Assembly: GCA_965198905.1 (NCBI GenBank)
Contig: OZ240678.1
Location: forward strand, 2,914,001-2,978,000
Length of the DNA stretch: 64,000 bases
DNA from: CAHJWH01 sp965198905
GTDB lineage: Bacteria; Pseudomonadota; Alphaproteobacteria; Caulobacterales; Caulobacteraceae
Direction: 5' to 3'
In this document: in pieces, positions 35,243 through 46,229 of the stretch
Numbering within the stretch: the stretch's first letter is position 1
Layout of the letters: every line of letters begins with the position of its first letter
Program-made: the position numbers and the translations under genes
The notes under the pieces: model-generated
What the model saw: only the letters and a program-made list of their open reading frames with translations
Databases searched by the model: none
What the model was told of the DNA's origin: nothing

Positions 35243-35770
35243 TTCCACCCTCAAGCCTTGGGCGAACCTGAGGTCGCCGCCCTTGAGCCGTTCCTAGCGC
35301 CTCGGCTGGGGCCTTTTCCATAAGGAACGGCCAAAAAAAGGCGGTTGCGTCACGAAAAGCACACAACATACCCGCGGCTCGAAAGATAGCAGGCGTCCGG
35401 TAGGGTCGCCCCCGCCATGTAAGGCTGATAAAGGCTTCCACCCTCACCAAGCTGGCGCAGACAGTGATAGAAGTGCGGCGCGGGAGCACGCCAGCCACTC
35501 TTCATTCGACTCAACTTTCCATTCCTGACAACCCTTCGTGTCAAACCGGATTTACGAAAATGTGCGGGCGTTCAGCGGTTCCATCAACCTAGGAGAACAC
35601 TTCGACAAAGGCGCGGCGCAGACGCGGCCTACGTTTAGGCGGTCAGTTTCCAGGTCAGCGCAGATGCAATTTATCCTTGATCCCGACGACGACACCTTGA
35701 AACGGTAGACAGATGATACGGTTCGAAGACGTGCTCAGGCGGCGAAACCCACTCCATCCGGAGCGCCTCC
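35243..35770. other. Long intergenic region between TonB receptor and MFS transporter genes
   Basis: This 528-base gap separates two divergent genes and presumably holds both promoters. I see no supported gene: the only frames are short and have no recognisable composition or domain. A run of seven A residues lies at about 35332-35338. No tRNA-like fold, terminator or riboswitch pattern stood out. Confidence 0.5.
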
Positions 35771-37090
35771 ATGCCCGCTAAGGGCGCACGCTCCCGAGTC
35801 CGGGCCGATCCGCCCGCTTCTGCAGGTTATCGCTACCTTTGCGTGGCGGTCCTCGCCTTCGCCTACACCTTCAATTTCTTGGATCGGCAGATCCTGTCCG
35901 TGCTGGCCGAGCCGGTGCGCAAGGATCTGCACCTGTCCGACAGCCAGCTCGGCCTGCTGACCGGTTTCGCCTTCGCGCTGTTTTACACCCTGTTCGGAGT
36001 TCCGATTGCGTGGTTCGCCGACCGGTCGCACCGGGTGCGCATCGTGGCGCTGGCGTGTGCGGTCTGGAGCCTGTTCTCAGCGGCCGGCGGACTTTCCACC
36101 AACTTCATGCAGCTGGCGGTGGCGCGGATGGGTGTAGGCGTCGGCGAAGCCGGAGGCACCACCCCGTCCTACGCGATCATCTCCGACTACTTTCCGCCCA
36201 AGGGCCGGGGCGCCGCCCTTGCGCTCTACTCGCTTGGCGTGCCGTTCGGCATCGCGGGAGGCGCAGCCCTGGGCGGTGGCGTGGCCGCGCATTATGGCTG
36301 GCGTGCCGGCTTCTTCGCGGTGGGCCTGCCGGGCCTATTGATTGCGCTGCTGATCCTTCTGGTGGTGCGTGAGCCGGTCCGGGGCGGCCAGGACGTCGGC
36401 ATCCCCGAGATCGCGCAAGCACGGCTTGTCGAAACGGTGCGCATGTTCTTCGGGAATCCCGTGCTGCGCTGGACCGCGCTTGGCACGGGGCTGGCCGCCT
36501 TTTCGGGGTACGGCGTCACCAACTGGGCGCCGGCCTTTCTGATCCGAAGCCAGCACATGACGCTGCTGCAGCTTTCGGGCTTCTACAGCATCTGCATTGG
36601 GGTGTCGGTCGGCCTCGGCACCTGGTTCAGCGGTTTCCTGGCCGATAGATGGGCTCAGCGCGATCCCCGCGCCTACGCCCTGATCCCCATGTGGGGATCG
36701 GTCCTGTCGGCGCCCTTGCTGATCGCGGGGTTCCTGGCCAAGACTTGGCCGGTCAGTCTGGCCTGCCTGACGGTGAGCGGGGCGTTCAGCATCCTCTATC
36801 TCGCGCCGGCCCTGGCGGTGGTGCAGAACACCGTTCCGCCTCGGGCGCGGAGCACCTCCGCGGCGCTGCTGCTGCTGGTCCTGAACCTGATCGGGCTTGG
36901 GGGCGGGCCCGCCTATGTGGGCTTTCTGAGCGACGCGTTGAAACCGCATTTTGGCGCGGACTCACTTCGGATCGCTCTGCTCTGCATCGTGCCGGTGCTG
37001 CTGCTGGTGGTGGGATGCTGTGTGATGGCCGCCCGGGCGCTGGCGCGTGCCGCCGCCTCGTCTCCGCTTTTGGAAGCGGTGGGGAGGTAG
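35771..37090 (+). CDS. MFS transporter, Spinster-like
   Basis: The 439-residue protein has about twelve hydrophobic segments and MFS signatures: NFLDRQILSVLAEPVRKDL in helix 1, WFADRSHRVRIV in the loop 2-3 region, and GVGVGEAGGTTPSYAIISDYFP. It resembles Spinster-type transporters common in Caulobacterales and sphingomonads. The cargo is not determinable. It is divergent from the TonB receptor, and a joint uptake route (outer then inner membrane) is plausible. Confidence 0.9.
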   Translation: MPAKGARSRVRADPPASAGYRYLCVAVLAFAYTFNFLDRQILSVLAEPVRKDLHLSDSQLGLLTGFAFALFYTLFGVPIAWFADRSHRVRIVALACAVWSLFSAAGGLSTNFMQLAVARMGVGVGEAGGTTPSYAIISDYFPPKGRGAALALYSLGVPFGIAGGAALGGGVAAHYGWRAGFFAVGLPGLLIALLILLVVREPVRGGQDVGIPEIAQARLVETVRMFFGNPVLRWTALGTGLAAFSGYGVTNWAPAFLIRSQHMTLLQLSGFYSICIGVSVGLGTWFSGFLADRWAQRDPRAYALIPMWGSVLSAPLLIAGFLAKTWPVSLACLTVSGAFSILYLAPALAVVQNTVPPRARSTSAALLLLVLNLIGLGGGPAYVGFLSDALKPHFGADSLRIALLCIVPVLLLVVGCCVMAARALARAAASSPLLEAVGR

Positions 37091-37142
37091 AGGCCGGAGC
37101 GCGAAAGGTGCGCTCTTCGCCGTTAGGACGGCTTCCCCCGAC

Positions 37143-38411
37143 TCAGGTCGCGGCGGCGGCGGGGGGAGGGGGCGGTGCGTCGCCGGAAACGCCGCCATAG
37201 ACCTTCAGCCGCTGGATCAGAGCGTAGGTGAGATAGCCGTCCGCCGGCAGGCCGCGGGTCTTCTGCCAGAGCCGTGTGGCCTGGCGGGTCTTCAGGCCCA
37301 GCACCCCGTCCACATCGCCCACGTCGTATCCCAGGTGTTGCAGCGCTTCCTGGGCGGCGATCCGGTCGGAGCGCGAGATCGGTTGCTCCACCGGCCAGGG
37401 GCGCACCAGCGGCGGCGCGCCGGAGATGCGCTCGGCGAGGAACCCCACCGCCAGTGCGTAGGACATGGAGTTGTTGTAGGCGCGGATGGCGAAGTGGTTG
37501 GGGAAGGCCAGCAGCGCCGGCCCCGTCCAGCCGGCCGGCAGCAGCAGTTGCGCCGCCTCCTGCGAGTCCGCCGCGCGCCAGGGACGCCCGTCGGCGGGGC
37601 GGACGCCGAGCGCGGCCCAGGCGGCGGTGGGCTGCTTGATCCCCTCGGCCAGGCCGTAGTCGAAGCCTTGCTGCAGCACGACCTCGCGCGTCCAGGCCTC
37701 GCCCCGGCGCCAGGCGGCCTTCTTCTGCAGGAAGTTGGCGGAGGAGGCGAGCGCGTCGGGGGCCGAGCCCCAGATGTCGCGCCGGCCGTCCCCATCGCCG
37801 TCCACCGCGAAGGAGAGATAGTCGGACGGGGTGAACTGGGTCTGGCCCATGGCCCCGGCCCATGACCCCTTCAGCTGGGTGCGGCTGGCCTGATCGGTGT
37901 AGAGGATGCGCAGCGCCGAAAACAGCTGCTCCTCCGCCCAGCTCTTGCGCCGGCCCTCCGCCGCCAGGGTGGAGAGCGAGCGCACCACGTCCATGTTGCC
38001 CTGAATGCGGCCAAAGCTCGATTCGACGCTCCAGATCGCCACCAGGATGTCGGCGGGCACGCCATACTGGGCGGAGGCGGGATCAAGCCAGCGGGCGACA
38101 TCAGCGCGGTGGCTGCGGCCCTCCTCGATGCGCGTGTCGGTGACAGCATTTTGGATGTAGTTGCTGATCGGCTTGGACAACTCCGGCTGGCGGTTGTCGG
38201 AGGCGATAACGCGGGGATCAGCGGTGACCTCGGCGAAGGTCTCCTGCAACCGAGCGCGCGACCAGCCGGCGCCGGCGGCGCGGTCGATAAAACCCTGCAT
38301 CCAGTCGGCGAACAGCGGATCGGACACGGCGCTTGCGCCGCTCGGACCGTAAGCGCCGGTCGGCGCCGCCGCGGCGCTGGAGGCGGACAGGAGGAAGAAG
38401 CGACGATCCAT
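37143..38411 (-). CDS. mltB: Lytic murein transglycosylase, MltB family
   Basis: The 422-residue protein cleaves peptidoglycan glycan strands to 1,6-anhydro products. It has an N-terminal signal-like segment (RRFFLLSASSAAAA), the MltB-type catalytic domain with IWSVESSFG (catalytic Glu130) and SWAGAMGQTQFTPSDYL, and a C-terminal peptidoglycan-binding domain (about residues 345-405, with LQHLGYDVGDVDGVLG). A Pro/Ala tail ends the protein. The signal has no obvious lipobox Cys, so it is probably periplasmic and soluble. Confidence 0.92.
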   Translation of the reverse strand: MDRRFFLLSASSAAAAPTGAYGPSGASAVSDPLFADWMQGFIDRAAGAGWSRARLQETFAEVTADPRVIASDNRQPELSKPISNYIQNAVTDTRIEEGRSHRADVARWLDPASAQYGVPADILVAIWSVESSFGRIQGNMDVVRSLSTLAAEGRRKSWAEEQLFSALRILYTDQASRTQLKGSWAGAMGQTQFTPSDYLSFAVDGDGDGRRDIWGSAPDALASSANFLQKKAAWRRGEAWTREVVLQQGFDYGLAEGIKQPTAAWAALGVRPADGRPWRAADSQEAAQLLLPAGWTGPALLAFPNHFAIRAYNNSMSYALAVGFLAERISGAPPLVRPWPVEQPISRSDRIAAQEALQHLGYDVGDVDGVLGLKTRQATRLWQKTRGLPADGYLTYALIQRLKVYGGVSGDAPPPPPAAAAT

Positions 38412-38517
38412 GCGCCACGCTAACCCGCGAAACGCTGCAGCCTCCAGTCAAAACGTTGACATCGAGACGGACTATCCGTGACCTTCGCCCGTGATCGAGC
38501 CTTCAGGAGCCCTTCGT

Positions 38518-38931
38518 ATGCGCCCGACCCTTTACGCGCTCGTGGGTGCGACCGCCCTGGCGGGTTGCGCCAACACGGTGGCCCCGGCCGTCACGGTCGG
38601 GCCAGGCAGCCCGCCTGTGATCGATCGGGTCAGCGAGCGCACCATCCGGCCGATCTACGACAACGTCGTGCACGAGTTCCACTTCCACGATCCCGACGGC
38701 GACGTGAAGTTCATCCACCGGGAGATCGTCTCCACCAACGGTCCGTTTGAGAAGGCCGCCGATGGCGTGGTGAACATTCCGGCCGACATGCAGAAGCGCG
38801 GCGCCATCTATGTCGGCGCCGTCCGTTGCGGCCCCAACAGCTACTACGTGAAGATGCGCGCCTACATGATCGACGAGGCCGGCAACCGCAGCAATACGGT
38901 GGAGTACACCACCCACTGCAACGGAGGCTGA
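38518..38931 (+). CDS. Small lipoprotein of unknown function
   Basis: From the ATG at 38518, preceded by AGGAG eight bases upstream, the 137-residue product starts MRPTLYALVGATALAGCANT. The lipobox LAGC puts the lipidated Cys at residue 17. The mature part has EFHFHDPDGDVKFIHREIV and a final two-cysteine region (RCGPNSYY and TTHCNGG), perhaps a beta-sandwich domain. I do not recognise a named family. It precedes rpmJ on the same strand, but rpmJ has its own promoter. Confidence 0.8.
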   Translation: MRPTLYALVGATALAGCANTVAPAVTVGPGSPPVIDRVSERTIRPIYDNVVHEFHFHDPDGDVKFIHREIVSTNGPFEKAADGVVNIPADMQKRGAIYVGAVRCGPNSYYVKMRAYMIDEAGNRSNTVEYTTHCNGG

Positions 38932-38945
38932 CGCCTTCTGACGTC

Positions 38946-38974
38946 TTGACGGGGCGGCGTCATCTCTCTAGACA
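38946..38974 (+). promoter_or_regulatory. Candidate promoter of rpmJ
   Basis: TTGACG is followed after 17 bases by TAGACA in the context CTCTAGACAC, a close match to alphaproteobacterial housekeeping promoters. The predicted start site is near 38981, giving an mRNA leader of about 50 bases. Confidence 0.6.
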
Positions 38975-38984
38975 CACGCCTCAT

Positions 38985-39010
38985 CCCGCGCGGTCGCCTG
39001 CGCGGGTTTT
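38985..39010 (+). terminator. Terminator-like hairpin in the rpmJ leader
   Basis: CCCGCGC and GCGCGGG form a seven-pair GC stem around an eight-base loop, followed by TTTT. It may end transcripts from the upstream lipoprotein gene. It also falls at the very 5' end of the predicted rpmJ transcript, 22 bases before the ATG, so an attenuator or stabilising role is possible. Confidence 0.6.
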
Positions 39011-39031
39011 CATTTGCGGGTCACGGTCGTC

Positions 39032-39157
39032 ATGAAGGTTCGAAGCTCGCTCAAGTCGCTGAAGAATCGCCATCGCGACTGCAAGCTGGTGCGCCGCAAG
39101 GGCCGCATCTACGTCATCAACAAGACCGACCCGCGCTTCAAGGCCAAGCAGGGCTGA
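39032..39157 (+). CDS. rpmJ: Ribosomal protein L36 (bL36)
   Basis: The 41-residue product MKVRSSLKSLKNRHRDCKLV... continues with a basic RRKGRIYVINKTDPRFKAKQG-type tail and is bL36. It has only one cysteine (RDCK), so it is the zinc-free (C-minus) form found in alphaproteobacteria. It is a component of the large ribosomal subunit near the peptidyl-transferase region. No strong Shine-Dalgarno sequence precedes the ATG. It is a single-gene unit between a promoter and a terminator. Confidence 0.97.
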   Translation: MKVRSSLKSLKNRHRDCKLVRRKGRIYVINKTDPRFKAKQG

Positions 39158-39207
39158 GGGTCCACCGCCGCGTTTCGGCGCGGGGTCCCTTACGGTTGCC
39201 GGCTCAC

Positions 39208-39235
39208 AGCCCGTCGCATTCGCGGCGGGCTTTTT
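39208..39235 (+). terminator. Intrinsic terminator after rpmJ
   Basis: AGCCCGTCGC and GCGGCGGGCT pair over ten positions (one G-T wobble) with loop ATTC and are followed by a run of five T. The position, 50 bases after the rpmJ stop, fits a rho-independent terminator. Confidence 0.85.
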
Positions 39236-39288
39236 ACTGCGCGCCGGCCGTTGCACGCCGGTGCGGCCACGGGTCTCGCCCAGGGCGT

Positions 39289-39317
39289 TTGAAGCGGACG
39301 CGACGGGCCGCTAGGGT
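39289..39317 (+). promoter_or_regulatory. Candidate promoter of gapR
   Basis: TTGAAGC is followed after 14 bases by GCTAGGGT, close to the Caulobacter housekeeping pattern TTGACGS-N10-14-GCTANAWC. The predicted start site lies about 25 bases upstream of the gapR ATG. Confidence 0.5.
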
Positions 39318-39347
39318 CATCGTTTCCCGTTTCCGGAGTCCTTCCCC

Positions 39348-39623
39348 ATGGCCGACGACGCTTCGTTCAACGCCGACGCCGACGTGCTCACCGGCGCCGC
39401 CCAAGGGCGGCTGAAGAGCTTCATCGAACGGATCGAACGGCTTGAGGAAGACAAGGCGGCGATCTCGGCCGACCTGAAGGAGGTCTACGCCGAAGCCAAA
39501 GGTGAAGGGTTCGACACCAAGATCCTGCGCAAGGTCATCCGCCTAATCAAGCAGGACAAGGTCAAGCGCCAGGAAGAAGAGGCGCTGATCGACCTGTACC
39601 TCTCGGCGATCGGCGGGCTGTAA
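39348..39623 (+). CDS. gapR: GapR-family DNA-binding protein (DUF2312)
   Basis: The 91-residue protein has the DUF2312 core: AAQGRLKSFIERIERLEEDK, a short link, KEVYAEAKGEGFDTKILRKVI and RQEEEALIDLYLSAIG, all helical with basic patches. In Caulobacter this family is GapR, a chromosome-structuring protein that clamps overtwisted DNA ahead of replication and transcription forks and stimulates topoisomerases. The length and key blocks match. It has its own promoter-like sequence, and 30 bases separate it from the convergent folC. A paralogue elsewhere in the genome cannot be excluded. Confidence 0.9.
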   Translation: MADDASFNADADVLTGAAQGRLKSFIERIERLEEDKAAISADLKEVYAEAKGEGFDTKILRKVIRLIKQDKVKRQEEEALIDLYLSAIGGL

Positions 39624-39653
39624 AGTTCCCTCTCCCCTTGCGAGATCGGGGAT

Positions 39654-40973
39654 TCAGGTCGGCCAGGTGTCCGGCGACATCGCCAGCACCTCTCCCGCCA
39701 GATAGAGCGAGCCGCAGATGATCACGTGAGGCGGCGCGCCTTCGCTGGCTAGGGCCGCTTCCAGGGCGTCAGTTACGTTGGGGTAAGCGCGGGCCGGAGC
39801 GCCCAGCTCGTGCGCCACGTCCACCAGCGCACCCGGATCGGCCGCCAGTTCCGAGGCGAAACCGGTGATGAACAGGTGTTCGCTCACGCCGCGCAAGGCC
39901 TCGAACACGCCTGCGGCGTCCTTGCGGGCGAGCAGGCCGACGATCAGCGCCACCGGCCGGCCGCCCCGGGCCTTCAGGCTGCGGGCGGCTTCGGCCAGGG
40001 CGCGGGCGGCGTGCGGGTTGTGACCACCGTCCAGCCACAGGTCGGCGCCGCGTGCGGAGGCGAGGGCGGCGAGGGGGCCGGCGGTCAGGCGCTGCATCCG
40101 CGCGGGCCAACGGACCTTGGCCACCCCCTCCGCGATTGCCGCTTCGTCGACGTGCGGATGGGCGAGCGCACGAAGCGCGGCCACCGCAACCCCTGCGTTG
40201 TCGACTTGGTGGGCGCCGAACAGGCCGGGCGACGGCAGGTCGAGCAGGCCGGCTTCGTCCTGAAAAACCATCCGGCCAGCTTGGGCGTAGGCGTCGAAGT
40301 CACGCCCCGCTACGGTCAAAGGCACGCCCAGCCGGCGCGCCTGCGCCTCGATCACCTCCATGGCCGGTTCGCACTGGCGTGCGATGACGGCGGGGCGGCC
40401 GGCCTTGAGGATGCCGGCCTTTTCTCCCGCGATCTGCTCCAACGTGTCGCCGAGGTATTCGCGATGGTCGAGGTCTACGGGCGTGATGACGCAGAGCGCC
40501 GGATCATCGAAGACGTTGGTGGCGTCGTAGCGGCCGCCCAGCCCCACCTCGACCACGCACAAATCCGCCGGCGTGTGGGCGAAGGCCTTGAGCGCTGCGG
40601 CCGCGGTGATCTCGAAGAAGGTGATGGGCTGGCCCGCATTGACGGCCTCGACCTCTTCCAGGAGCGCCGCCAGCGCATCGTCTTCGATCAACCGGCCGGC
40701 GATACGGATGCGTTCGGCGAAGCGCACCAGGTGCGGCGAGGTGAAGGCGTGCACCCGCAGCCCCGCCGCCTCGCCCATCGCGCGCAGATAGGCGACGGTG
40801 GAGCCCTTGCCGTTGGTGCCCGCCACGTGGATCACCGGCGGCAGGCGGCGCTCCGGATGGCCTAACGCCGCCAGCAGCCGCTCGACCCGACCGAGCGACA
40901 AGTCGATCAGCATGGGGTGCAGCGTCTGAAGGCGCTTCAGCGCCGCATCGTGGGGGAGCAGCCGGTCGGTCAT
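39654..40973 (-). CDS. folC: Folylpolyglutamate synthase/dihydrofolate synthase
   Basis: The 439-residue enzyme joins glutamate to dihydropteroate and extends folate polyglutamate chains. It has the Mur-ligase-like ATP site HVAGTNGKGSTVAYLRA (about residues 48-64), the FTSPHLVRFAERIRI motif, the GLGGRYDATNVFD block, the TPVDLDHREYLGDTLEQIAGEKAGILK segment and the WLDGGHNPHAA motif of the C-terminal domain. Length is normal. It is convergent with gapR. Confidence 0.95.
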   Translation of the reverse strand: MTDRLLPHDAALKRLQTLHPMLIDLSLGRVERLLAALGHPERRLPPVIHVAGTNGKGSTVAYLRAMGEAAGLRVHAFTSPHLVRFAERIRIAGRLIEDDALAALLEEVEAVNAGQPITFFEITAAAALKAFAHTPADLCVVEVGLGGRYDATNVFDDPALCVITPVDLDHREYLGDTLEQIAGEKAGILKAGRPAVIARQCEPAMEVIEAQARRLGVPLTVAGRDFDAYAQAGRMVFQDEAGLLDLPSPGLFGAHQVDNAGVAVAALRALAHPHVDEAAIAEGVAKVRWPARMQRLTAGPLAALASARGADLWLDGGHNPHAARALAEAARSLKARGGRPVALIVGLLARKDAAGVFEALRGVSEHLFITGFASELAADPGALVDVAHELGAPARAYPNVTDALEAALASEGAPPHVIICGSLYLAGEVLAMSPDTWPT

Positions 40974-41060
40974 GGCGCCCTTTGCGGTGCCGCGCAGCCC
41001 AGATCAAGAGATCAGGAGCGCGGGCTGGCGTCGTCGCGGCGGTGGTGCTTTAGGGGGACC

Positions 41061-41678
41061 ATGAAGCTCAACGCCTTCCCGTCGGTGCTGGCGGGTCTCA
41101 CGCTCCTGGCCCAGGCCGCACCTTCGATCGCCGCGCCCGAACCGCCCCAGTCCACCCCGATCGAGGGTGCGCAGCTGTTCATCAGCCCGGCGGGCAAGCC
41201 GTTCCGCTCCGCTTCCGGCCAGCCCTATCCCGTAGGGACCTGGTTCAAGGAAGCCGACGCGGACCATGACGGCAAGATCGACAAGGCGGAGTTCCGCGCC
41301 GACGCCGAAGCCTTCTACAAAGTGCTGGATCGCAACGGCGACGGCCTGGTGACCGATCCGGAGATCGTCTATTACGAGACGGTGATGGTGCCCGAGCTGA
41401 ACGCCTCCGGCCAGGCGTCCGACTACGACACCAGCGACAAGACCAAGCTGAGCGCCTCGCTCCAGGGGGCTGCACCCTTTGGACTCCTCAACGACGCCGA
41501 GCCCGTACGCTCGGCCGACCAGAGCTTCATCGGACGGTTGACGCTAAAGGCTTTCCTGGAGCGCGCCGACCACAATTTCGATGTGCTGGACGAGCAGGCG
41601 CGGGGCTACCTGACGCTTGAGGCGCTGCCGCGCACGGCCATGCAGGACGCCGCCCGCCCGGCCAAGCACCGTAGCTAG
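41061..41678 (+). CDS. Exported EF-hand protein
   Basis: The 205-residue protein has a Sec signal peptide (cleavage likely after PSIAA, near residue 24) and EF-hand calcium-binding loops: DADHDGKIDKAEF and DRNGDGLVTDPEI, plus a weaker third segment DHNFDVLDEQARGYLTLE. It is probably periplasmic and calcium binding; no enzymatic domain is seen. A GGGGGACC stretch lies just before the ATG. It is convergent with the hybrid kinase gene. Confidence 0.85.
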   Translation: MKLNAFPSVLAGLTLLAQAAPSIAAPEPPQSTPIEGAQLFISPAGKPFRSASGQPYPVGTWFKEADADHDGKIDKAEFRADAEAFYKVLDRNGDGLVTDPEIVYYETVMVPELNASGQASDYDTSDKTKLSASLQGAAPFGLLNDAEPVRSADQSFIGRLTLKAFLERADHNFDVLDEQARGYLTLEALPRTAMQDAARPAKHRS

Positions 41679-41699
41679 GCGGCAGCTACGCCTGGGCTT

Positions 41700-44201
<2,502 letters not shown>

Positions 44202-44360
44202 AGACGCCCCGGCAAAGCTACAACCGATGCGTGACTGATATTTGTTTAGATGACGTGAGCGTCAGGGGCGCGCGCCATGAAACCGTCACGCCGCCCGCCG
44301 TCTGGACAGGGCTTTGGAGTGAGCGGCCTTTGGCTTTCCGAGCGCCGACCCTGTTTCCGG

Positions 44361-44936
44361 CTAGGGCAGGTGCTTCAGCTCGATGGAGACCACCGAATAA
44401 GCCGCTCGCGCCGGCTTCCGGTCGCCGTCGACGACCAGGCGGTAGGGGCCTTCCTTAGTGGGCAACGCCTTGCCGTCGGCGAGGTCGGCCAGGATGACCT
44501 TGGCGCCTTTGTGGAAGCTTGGGTCCACCTCCGCCAGGCTCAGCACCACCCGGTATTTATCGGCGGCGGTGACGAACACGACGTCGTTCACGCCCGAGCC
44601 GTGCAGCCGCACGCCCATGGGCGCGCCGACGTCGCGCAGCAGGTCGCTGACCAGCGGGCCCGAGAAGTCGGTAGTCTGGCCGTTATGCTCCAGCACCACA
44701 TGCTGGTGAGGCAGCCTGGCGATGTCGGCGGCGGTGAGCGTCTCGCTCTGGCCCGTCAGGCCACGCACCACGACGGTCCCGGGCGCAGCCCCCGTCGGCA
44801 AGGTCCCGACCATCGCCGCGGAGGCTGGGGAGCGGTCTGCGGGCGCAGAACTCATGATCGGCGGTGGTGTCGCCAGCGCCGTCGTGGCCACCGATGACGT
44901 GGCGAGCGTGCCAAAGAACAGGACCGACTGAAGCAC
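44361..44936 (-). CDS. Exported molybdopterin-fold protein without cofactor cysteine
   Basis: From a GTG at 44936 the 191-residue product has a Sec signal (MLQSVLFFGTLATSS... cleaved after ALA). The mature part, with VVRGLTGQSETLTAADIARLP, DFSGPLVSDLLRDVGAP and VVDGDRKPARAAYSV, resembles the oxidoreductase molybdopterin-binding (SUOX/YedY-like) fold. The protein contains no cysteine, so the Mo-ligand Cys of active sulfite-oxidase-type enzymes is missing. An ATG at 44855 would remove the signal peptide and is less likely. It starts seven bases after the Rieske gene and is probably co-transcribed. Confidence 0.78.
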   Translation of the reverse strand: MLQSVLFFGTLATSSVATTALATPPPIMSSAPADRSPASAAMVGTLPTGAAPGTVVVRGLTGQSETLTAADIARLPHQHVVLEHNGQTTDFSGPLVSDLLRDVGAPMGVRLHGSGVNDVVFVTAADKYRVVLSLAEVDPSFHKGAKVILADLADGKALPTKEGPYRLVVDGDRKPARAAYSVVSIELKHLP

Positions 44937-44943
44937 GCCCAGA

Positions 44944-46080
44944 CTACTCCGCCGCGAAGGTCTGCGACCGCGGCGCGGGGTCGGCGTCCATGGGCACGCC
45001 GTTGCGCGCCAGCACTCCGCGAAGGTCGCGGATGGCGGGGAACACCTCGTTGTTCCAGTCGGAGCCCTGGGCGTCATAGGCGGCCTGTTCGTATTCCACG
45101 ATCTCCTTGTCTTCGCGAAAGATGTTTTCGGTGAACCAGGTCACGAACGGCCAAACCGCATCGATCAGCCCCGGCACTGGCGGCCGCTTCACCGAAAGAT
45201 AGCCGTAGGTGCGGTTGGTGCGCTGCTCGTGGTCAAGCGGCGTGTAGGCCAGCCAGACGTCGAGCACCGGATCGTCGCTCTGCTTGATCTCGCGCCCGAC
45301 CCAGACCTTTAGCGACTGGTTCGGATAGTCGGTGCGGATGCGCATGTGGTCAGAAAAGTCCGCCTTCTTGTCCCCGCGCTTTCTCACAAGGTCCACGATC
45401 ACCTGCTCGCCGATTGAGGGTCGACCCGCGGTGCGGCTGAAGGTGTATTCCACTTCGGCCCAGTGTTCCCCGTGCTGGCGGCCGATGCAGCGGGCTTTGA
45501 TCGAGCCCATCTGGGCGCGATGCATGAACTGGTGATTCATGTCGAACAGGTTCTCGTGCATGAAGGTGTAATGGCAGGCCACCTCCCGGTTCAGCCGGCG
45601 GGTCTTGTAGTCCTTGCGTTGCGACGAGCCGAGCGTCGTAGGCAGCCGGCTTTCGGCCAGCGCCGGGTCGCCGGGGAAGACGAACACTAGTCCGTCCACT
45701 TCCCGGCAGGGATAGCTGCGCACCCCGTTGGGCAGCCGCTCCTTCCCAAGGTAGGGCACGTCCACGCAACTGCCGGTCTTGTCATAGGCCCAACCATGAT
45801 AGTGGCACTTGACCTGTTCGCCCTCCACCACGCCTAAGTGAAGCGGCACCTGGCGGTGGGCGCAGCGGTCCTCCAGGGCGAAGACGACGCCGTTCTTGCC
45901 GCGGATCAGGGCGATAGGCTGGCCCGCGAACCGCTTGCCCAGCGCCTTGCCGGGCTTCAGTTCATCGGACCAGGCCAGTGGATACCAGTGGTCCGGGTGC
46001 GCATCGACCCGGCGAAGGTCGAAGGCGTTGGGCGAGTTGGCCGCACGCATCTCGATCAGGTTCGAACCGTCTTCCGGCAT
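44944..46080 (-). CDS. Rieske-type aromatic-ring-hydroxylating oxygenase, alpha subunit
   Basis: The 378-residue protein has a Rieske [2Fe-2S] domain with CAH (Cys73, His75) and CHYHGW (Cys92, His95), and a catalytic domain with the mononuclear iron site around ENLFDMNHQFMH. These oxygenases hydroxylate or demethylate aromatic or related substrates and need a reductase, not encoded nearby. The substrate is not readable. It is followed by the secreted molybdopterin-fold gene. Confidence 0.9.
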   Translation of the reverse strand: MPEDGSNLIEMRAANSPNAFDLRRVDAHPDHWYPLAWSDELKPGKALGKRFAGQPIALIRGKNGVVFALEDRCAHRQVPLHLGVVEGEQVKCHYHGWAYDKTGSCVDVPYLGKERLPNGVRSYPCREVDGLVFVFPGDPALAESRLPTTLGSSQRKDYKTRRLNREVACHYTFMHENLFDMNHQFMHRAQMGSIKARCIGRQHGEHWAEVEYTFSRTAGRPSIGEQVIVDLVRKRGDKKADFSDHMRIRTDYPNQSLKVWVGREIKQSDDPVLDVWLAYTPLDHEQRTNRTYGYLSVKRPPVPGLIDAVWPFVTWFTENIFREDKEIVEYEQAAYDAQGSDWNNEVFPAIRDLRGVLARNGVPMDADPAPRSQTFAAE

Positions 46081-46229
46081 CGGGCCTCTCCACAGGTGCC
46101 AAAGGTTAAACCGTCAAGCTGGCCGCCCGACAACCCCGTATCGGGTCGCACCGCGACTCTCTCGCACAAGGGGCCCGCAAGCCCTCGCCGCGCTTCAACA
46201 TTTAATAGCGACCAGCTATGGTGCGCGGG

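Noticed and set aside
35350..35544. 64-codon minus-strand frame in the long gap
   Set aside because: No ribosome-binding site, no domain and unusual composition; treated as non-coding.
38456..38478. TTGACA promoter before the lipoprotein gene
   Set aside because: The only TAT-like element is 11 bases away, too close for a standard promoter, so it is left unassigned.
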